Below, piece by piece: positions 6,282 to 9,425 of a stretch of DNA of 9,425 nt. A model generated the notes under the pieces. It made no database searches. It was not told the origin of the DNA and saw nothing but the letters and a program-made list of their open reading frames with translations. The stretch covers positions 1 through 9,425 of the forward strand of contig JAPCJV010000042.1 of the NCBI GenBank assembly GCA_027886785.1, given 5' to 3'. This stretch comes from Nitrososphaerota archaeon. GTDB lineage: Archaea > Thermoproteota > Nitrososphaeria > Nitrososphaerales > CADDZS01. Made by a program: the position numbers and the translations under genes. Positions within the stretch are counted from its first letter, which is position 1. Each line of letters starts with the position of its first letter.

Positions 6282-6650
6282 GTGCAACACTTCCTCAATC
6301 TGGAAAAGTGCAGCTGCGGCGCCTACAGGTACATCGCTATTCGGGAACATAAGAAAAGCTACGAGATTTATCTGATCCACCATTTACACTCTGCTCACCA
6401 ACCGGACTCTCGCAAGTACTCCAAGCTTGCCTCCATTCCCAAACACCGATTGAATGTGCATGCACAAAGAATGAATCAGATTTCCAAAGAAAAAACTCTC
6501 AAACTTACTTTTGAACAAACTCTAACTCTTCGATCAGTCTTACAACAGCTCGAAACTCCGGTTCTGGAACCTTCGGAAACAACAACCGAAAGTGAATCAT
6601 TGGACTTTTCTGATGGCCGCAGCGAGTTAGCAGAGATCGTTGCAGAATAG
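6282..6650 (+). CDS. Possible small Cys/His-containing protein with acidic tail
   Basis: Not a family I can name. The frame gives 122 residues from GTG 6282; it is open back to 6222 but has no ATG, GTG or TTG earlier, and the first ATG is about residue 66. GGAGGT at 6262-6267 is a good Shine-Dalgarno sequence but 14 bases from the GTG, longer than usual. The N-terminal third has CSCG (10-13) followed by HHLHSAH (34-40), a spacing that could bind one zinc ion. A basic middle (HRLNVHAQRMNQISKEK) may contact nucleic acid. The last 35 residues are acidic and Ser/Thr-rich (PSETTTESESLDFSD), probably disordered. Codon composition is only weakly coding, and a minus-strand frame (6150-6383, ATG start) overlaps the first 100 bases in the same codon register, so the coding strand here is not settled. 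Confidence 0.45.
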   Translation: MQHFLNLEKCSCGAYRYIAIREHKKSYEIYLIHHLHSAHQPDSRKYSKLASIPKHRLNVHAQRMNQISKEKTLKLTFEQTLTLRSVLQQLETPVLEPSETTTESESLDFSDGRSELAEIVAE

Positions 6651-6685
6651 TCAAACTCGCAACTTCGACCGATAGTTTCTAATTG

Positions 6686-6703
6686 CAGACACCATGGTGT
6701 CTG
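6686..6703. repeat. 18-bp perfect palindrome, possible operator
   Basis: CAGACACCATGGTGTCTG is fully self-complementary with no loop. It lies 36 bp past the end of the 6282-6650 frame. A loopless dyad of this size is typical of a dimeric regulator site. As an RNA it would be a weak hairpin, with no T tract after it. Confidence 0.5.
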
Positions 6704-6782
6704 ACAGCAACTATTGTATCCGTATACTGGAACGGATCTGCGAAATTTCCAGCCTTTTAACTCCAAATCTTCGTTCTTGCGT

Positions 6783-6830
6783 GGGTTTTTCTTTCATTAT
6801 GCGGTAATTCGGTTTACGAAAGAAAGACCC
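6783..6830. ncRNA. 13-bp stem-loop, possible structured RNA or bidirectional terminator
   Basis: GGGTTTTTCTTTC (6783-6795) pairs with GAAAGAAAGACCC (6818-6830): 12 Watson-Crick pairs and one T-G wobble. Within the 22-base loop, GTAA (6804-6807) pairs with TTAC (6814-6817) around TTCGGT and would stack directly on the long stem, leaving an 8-base one-sided bulge (6796-6803). No expression evidence is available; a terminator for converging transcripts or a small RNA are both possible. Confidence 0.4.
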
Positions 6831-6971
6831 TAGACATCTGGGATGCGCGGAAAAATTTCCTCTTGAGCAAGGGGGTAAAAGTTTAGCCTTTATCACGAAA
6901 GATCGGATTCGTAACAAAATCGGATTATTGGCAAATCATAAACCCGAAATTTTCCGTTCATCGCGCCTAGT

Positions 6972-8342
6972 CTAAAAATCGTACTGTTCCGCATCATCAT
7001 CTGCAAAGGTAAATTCAATTGTTTTTTTCTTATCGTCTCGCCTTTTCTTTGGAGGCTCAACTTCTTCTGCTTGCTCTTCCTTCACCATTTCCACTTTCTC
7101 CGGTTTTGGAGCTTCTTCTTTCATTTCCTTCTCGCGAGTTTCCATTCCGAACTTGGGTTGCATTGTATCGGTTGATTTGGGCGGCTCTAGGTCAAACCGT
7201 GACTCCAGTGGATTTGGGGGTTCGACTTTCTCGGGTTCAGGAAGTCTCTCAGGAACAGCTTTTTTGATGGGCTCTACCCGGGCTAACGGTTCGCGTACGG
7301 AACTATTCGCTTCAGGAGCCACTTGTTTGAGTTCTAGTTCTTCTTGAGATGACTCAGGAGGAACAGCTTCTTTGCCCCTCAAGTGTTCATTTACCAGGTC
7401 TATGATTTGTTCTCCAATGGATCGAGTTCCAGTGGATGAAAGAATCATTACCCCATAGGCGCGACTGACCGCTTCCTCCTCTTTGGAGGGAGGCGTCAAT
7501 GCAATGAGCAGAGTGAATGTCGGGTCGACATCGTATTTCTTTGCGAAAAGGCCGATGATGTCTTCTTCCTTGGGCTCGAAAGTGAAATTAGCGACCACAA
7601 GAGCAGAGTCCTTTTTCGCCACAATGTCAAAATTATGAGTAGCACCTGACTTTCCAATTAGATCGCGCTTCAGTCCTACATCAAAGCCGGCTTCCTTGAG
7701 TGTACCTAGAATGGAGGCTAGTGGCAGAGTTCCCTTGGCTACGGATCTCTTGGTATCCTCCGACAGCTCGAATTCATAGATCGGCTCATACCTTGCCTCT
7801 TTGTAGGTGAAAACATCATCACAGGAGTTGCATTTGTGGCTCATCCTCGGGGCTTCAAACCGAGAGCCGCAGGAATTGCACTCGAAGCTCGTCCCGATCT
7901 TGCGGTAATCTACCTCGCTTACAGAGTTCTTGCACTTCGGGCAGACTAGGGTATTGCCTTTCTGGAATTTCTCTTTCGAGCCGATGAATCCGCAGCGGAT
8001 GTGCTCAATGATAGAAGCTTTACCTATATCAAAGGAAGAGCATCGAGGACAGTTGTACTTGGAATACACAGATGGACTGCCGCAGGTTGGGCAGACGATG
8101 ACCTTGTCCAAAAGCTTGGATTTGAGAATGCCCGCGTTCTTGAGTTTCTCCAGAAACTCTTGGATCTCGGCTTCGCTCTTGTTGGTGAATACGCTCGAGA
8201 GAGCAGGATAAGAAAGGCCTTTCGTATCCAACCTGGGAGTAATCAAGTACACTCCCTGATCCACCATCTTCTGGACCACCGATTGAACGTCCTGATTGAT
8301 CAGGAGCGCATCTTTTTCGTTGCCGATATCCTGCTTTGACAA
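6972..8342 (-). CDS. Zinc-ribbon protein with winged-helix-like, TackOD1-like and REase-like regions
   Basis: A 456-residue soluble protein. Residues about 10-80 look like a winged helix (helices around QDVQSVVQKMVDQG and EIQEFLEKLKNAG). Residues 84-174 carry metal-binding pairs: CPTC 84/87, CPRC 98/101, His114-x-x-Cys117, CPKC 134/137, CNSC 155/158, CNSC 171/174, enough for about three zinc ions. This cysteine layout with IEHIRCG and VDYRKIG resembles TackOD1, an output domain described from thaumarchaeal signalling proteins. Residues about 205-305 resemble a restriction-endonuclease-like fold (FDIVAKKDSALVVANF), but the (D/E)xK triad is replaced by VAN, so nuclease activity is unlikely. The tail from about 325 is Pro/Glu/Lys-rich and probably disordered. 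Start TTG 8342: a stop lies four codons upstream and GGGGTGA precedes it by 9 bases. Downstream of a pilus-type membrane gene, it may regulate or scaffold that system (inference). Confidence 0.85.
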   Translation of the reverse strand: MSKQDIGNEKDALLINQDVQSVVQKMVDQGVYLITPRLDTKGLSYPALSSVFTNKSEAEIQEFLEKLKNAGILKSKLLDKVIVCPTCGSPSVYSKYNCPRCSSFDIGKASIIEHIRCGFIGSKEKFQKGNTLVCPKCKNSVSEVDYRKIGTSFECNSCGSRFEAPRMSHKCNSCDDVFTYKEARYEPIYEFELSEDTKRSVAKGTLPLASILGTLKEAGFDVGLKRDLIGKSGATHNFDIVAKKDSALVVANFTFEPKEEDIIGLFAKKYDVDPTFTLLIALTPPSKEEEAVSRAYGVMILSSTGTRSIGEQIIDLVNEHLRGKEAVPPESSQEELELKQVAPEANSSVREPLARVEPIKKAVPERLPEPEKVEPPNPLESRFDLEPPKSTDTMQPKFGMETREKEMKEEAPKPEKVEMVKEEQAEEVEPPKKRRDDKKKTIEFTFADDDAEQYDF

Positions 8343-8351
8343 GCTTGCGAT

Positions 8352-8358
8352 TCACCCC
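8352..8358 (-). promoter_or_regulatory. Shine-Dalgarno site fixing the TTG start of the zinc-ribbon gene
   Basis: GGGGTGA on the minus strand ends nine bases before the TTG at 8342. GGTGA matches the anti-SD tail of archaeal 16S rRNA. It is the best-placed ribosome-binding site in the window and supports the non-ATG start. An AT-rich ATTAAAGAAAAA (8371-8382) further upstream could be the promoter box. Confidence 0.5.
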
Positions 8359-8425
8359 GATACGACGATGTTTTTCTTTAATCCGGACTCAGGTCTCTCT
8401 CAGTTACGATAGATTTGCCTTTCCT

Positions 8426-9415
8426 TCACGATACCGAAAAAATCCCGATTCCCGGTGCATTGAACATTACAATTGTGATTACGAGCATAATCAGCGAGTG
8501 CCTCAGACCAGCGGTTGCCGAGCCATCCACGATTTTGCCAGCTACTATGCCTCCGAATAAAGACTCGAATAGCCCCGCAATGAAGAAAATGGATTCGAAA
8601 TAGACTGAACTAATTTTACTCAAGGTGATCGAGGAATGCCCCGCCCCGGCGGCGCCAAGACCCGGAGCGCCTTGCGCAACTGGAAGTTTGTTCAATGGTG
8701 CAATGAACTGTGAGGTAATTATGAACGCGATTACAAGAAAAATGATCACAGAAATGTAGACGAGCTGCGTGTAGGGCCGGAGTTCCGATTGCTTTTCCTC
8801 AGTGTACTGCTCGAGACCGTTAAACAAAACAACACTGGAATTCAATACGTCGTGGGTCTTCCCGCCTGCGGAGTAGGCCTCCACTATGATGAGCCCTACC
8901 TGAAGCATGTAGGGATGTTTTAGCTTCTTCGCTGCCTCCATCACGGAATTTCTGAAATCGTATCCTAGGGAAAATTTGGTCATGGAAATCCCAATTTCCC
9001 TGGAGATCGGACCGTAATCGGAAGTGGACGCCCGGATCAGTGCGGCTGGCAAAGTCACGCCAGAGTCCGTGCTCTCCAGAATGTCTCTCAAGAATCTGGG
9101 AATGTTCTTCTCTACCGACTTTACGTATCGGAAGTTATTCCAGGAGACGTAAATCACGGGTGCGAGTGCTATTACGATCCCCAGTCCAATAATCGTATCC
9201 GTGAGCGAAGCACTGGAGGCATGAGGTATGAGCCAGGGCTGATTGAACAAAGTCCAAGGGGTTCCATTGATCCGCGTCGCATTTCCGGAAGGCACAATGT
9301 AAGGGAGAACTACTCGGTATTTTCCAAGCGCGAATCCGAGAGCGAGCGAAAAAATAAGGATAATTGCAGCTCCAATGTAGGTGGCATATCTCCAATTTTC
9401 GTCAAAGTACTTCAT
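8426..9415 (-). CDS. Type II secretion F / ArlJ-TadC-like pilus platform protein
   Basis: An integral membrane protein that, in archaeal type IV pilus and archaellum systems, anchors the assembly ATPase and extrudes pilins. About 329 residues, with hydrophobic segments near 12-31, 73-92, 217-239, 270-294 and 304-325. Between the second and third lies a cytoplasmic T2SSF-like domain (about 100-205): NIPRFLRDILESTDSGVTLPAAL, then SREIGISMTKFSLGYDF and VEAYSAGGKTHDVLN, matching the helical bundle pattern of the family. There is only one such domain; ArlJ-type proteins commonly have two and about 550 residues, so this is the short TadC-like form. The loops at 32-72 and 240-268 (Gly/Ala-rich) probably face outside. 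ATG 9415 is the first start in view, but the frame stays open to the window edge, so the true start may be upstream. The ATPase gene is not in the window. Confidence 0.88.
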   Translation of the reverse strand: MKYFDENWRYATYIGAAIILIFSLALGFALGKYRVVLPYIVPSGNATRINGTPWTLFNQPWLIPHASSASLTDTIIGLGIVIALAPVIYVSWNNFRYVKSVEKNIPRFLRDILESTDSGVTLPAALIRASTSDYGPISREIGISMTKFSLGYDFRNSVMEAAKKLKHPYMLQVGLIIVEAYSAGGKTHDVLNSSVVLFNGLEQYTEEKQSELRPYTQLVYISVIIFLVIAFIITSQFIAPLNKLPVAQGAPGLGAAGAGHSSITLSKISSVYFESIFFIAGLFESLFGGIVAGKIVDGSATAGLRHSLIMLVITIVMFNAPGIGIFSVS

Positions 9416-9425
9416 ACTTTTGTGA

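Larger units (their letters stand above)
6651..6971. other. Convergent gap with a palindrome and a long stem-loop
   Basis: No believable gene: the minus-strand frames at 6476-6766 and 6711-6917 are Cys/Arg-rich shadows with no family pattern. The gap holds an 18-bp perfect palindrome, a 13-bp stem-loop, an ATCGGATT direct repeat (6902-6909 and 6919-6926), and three A/T-rich pieces of the form GAAATTTCC/GGAAAAATTTCC. It separates the converging 6282-6650 frame and the zinc-ribbon gene. Confidence 0.5.

Noticed and set aside
6476..6917. Minus-strand frames of 96 and 68 codons in and after the 6282-6650 gene
   Set aside because: Both are rich in Cys, Arg and Ser with no hydrophobic core pattern, and one crosses the palindrome and the long stem-loop.
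6972..8342. An active restriction endonuclease
   Set aside because: The strand pattern is REase-like, but the (D/E)xK position reads VAN and there is no methylase or specificity gene nearby.

Overview
The window reads as archaeal chromosomal DNA, most likely from the Thaumarchaeota/Nitrososphaeria or a close TACK relative. The evidence is: a class I (archaeal-type) lysyl-tRNA synthetase; a tRNA-Arg(CCG) interrupted by a 20-nt bulge-helix-bulge intron at a non-canonical position; the archaeal form of glyceraldehyde-3-phosphate dehydrogenase overlapping an archaeal phosphoglycerate kinase; a TrpB2-type tryptophan synthase beta chain; a single-domain archaeal pilus/secretion membrane platform protein; and, beside it, a multi-zinc-ribbon protein resembling the thaumarchaeal TackOD1 family. 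AT-rich boxes about 26 bp before some starts, few Shine-Dalgarno sites and several TTG starts fit the same picture. The lineage is an inference from gene content, not a database match.

Layout. The left part (1-3137) lies on the + strand: the 3' part of lysS, the intron-containing tRNA-Arg, a small YCII-like protein, then trpB2 with its own TATA-like box. A gene-poor convergent gap (3138-3498) holds several inverted repeats and one copy of a diverged 25-nt direct repeat; the other copy lies in front of trpB2. The next block is on the minus strand: pgk then gap, overlapping by 4 nt (TTGA), followed upstream by an unrecognised 99-aa gene. A + strand gene of doubtful function (6282-6650) faces a second convergent gap (6651-6971), which holds an 18-bp perfect palindrome and a long stem-loop. 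The right part (6972 to the end) is on the minus strand: a type II secretion F / ArlJ-like membrane protein followed by the zinc-ribbon/REase-like protein.

How the genes work together. pgk-gap is a central-carbon pair that interconverts 3-phosphoglycerate and glyceraldehyde-3-phosphate, and is probably translationally coupled. lysS and tRNA-Arg serve translation. trpB2 stands alone without trpA, so it probably uses free indole or has a related serine/indole role. The two right-hand genes look like part of a type IV pilus-like locus whose assembly ATPase and pilins would lie outside the window.

The most interesting points are the tRNA intron geometry, the direct repeats bracketing trpB2, the two structured convergent gaps, and the zinc-ribbon protein with a REase-like domain that has lost its catalytic motif. 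No CRISPR array, prophage or intact insertion sequence is visible. Nothing here amounts to a clearly new defence or mobile system.
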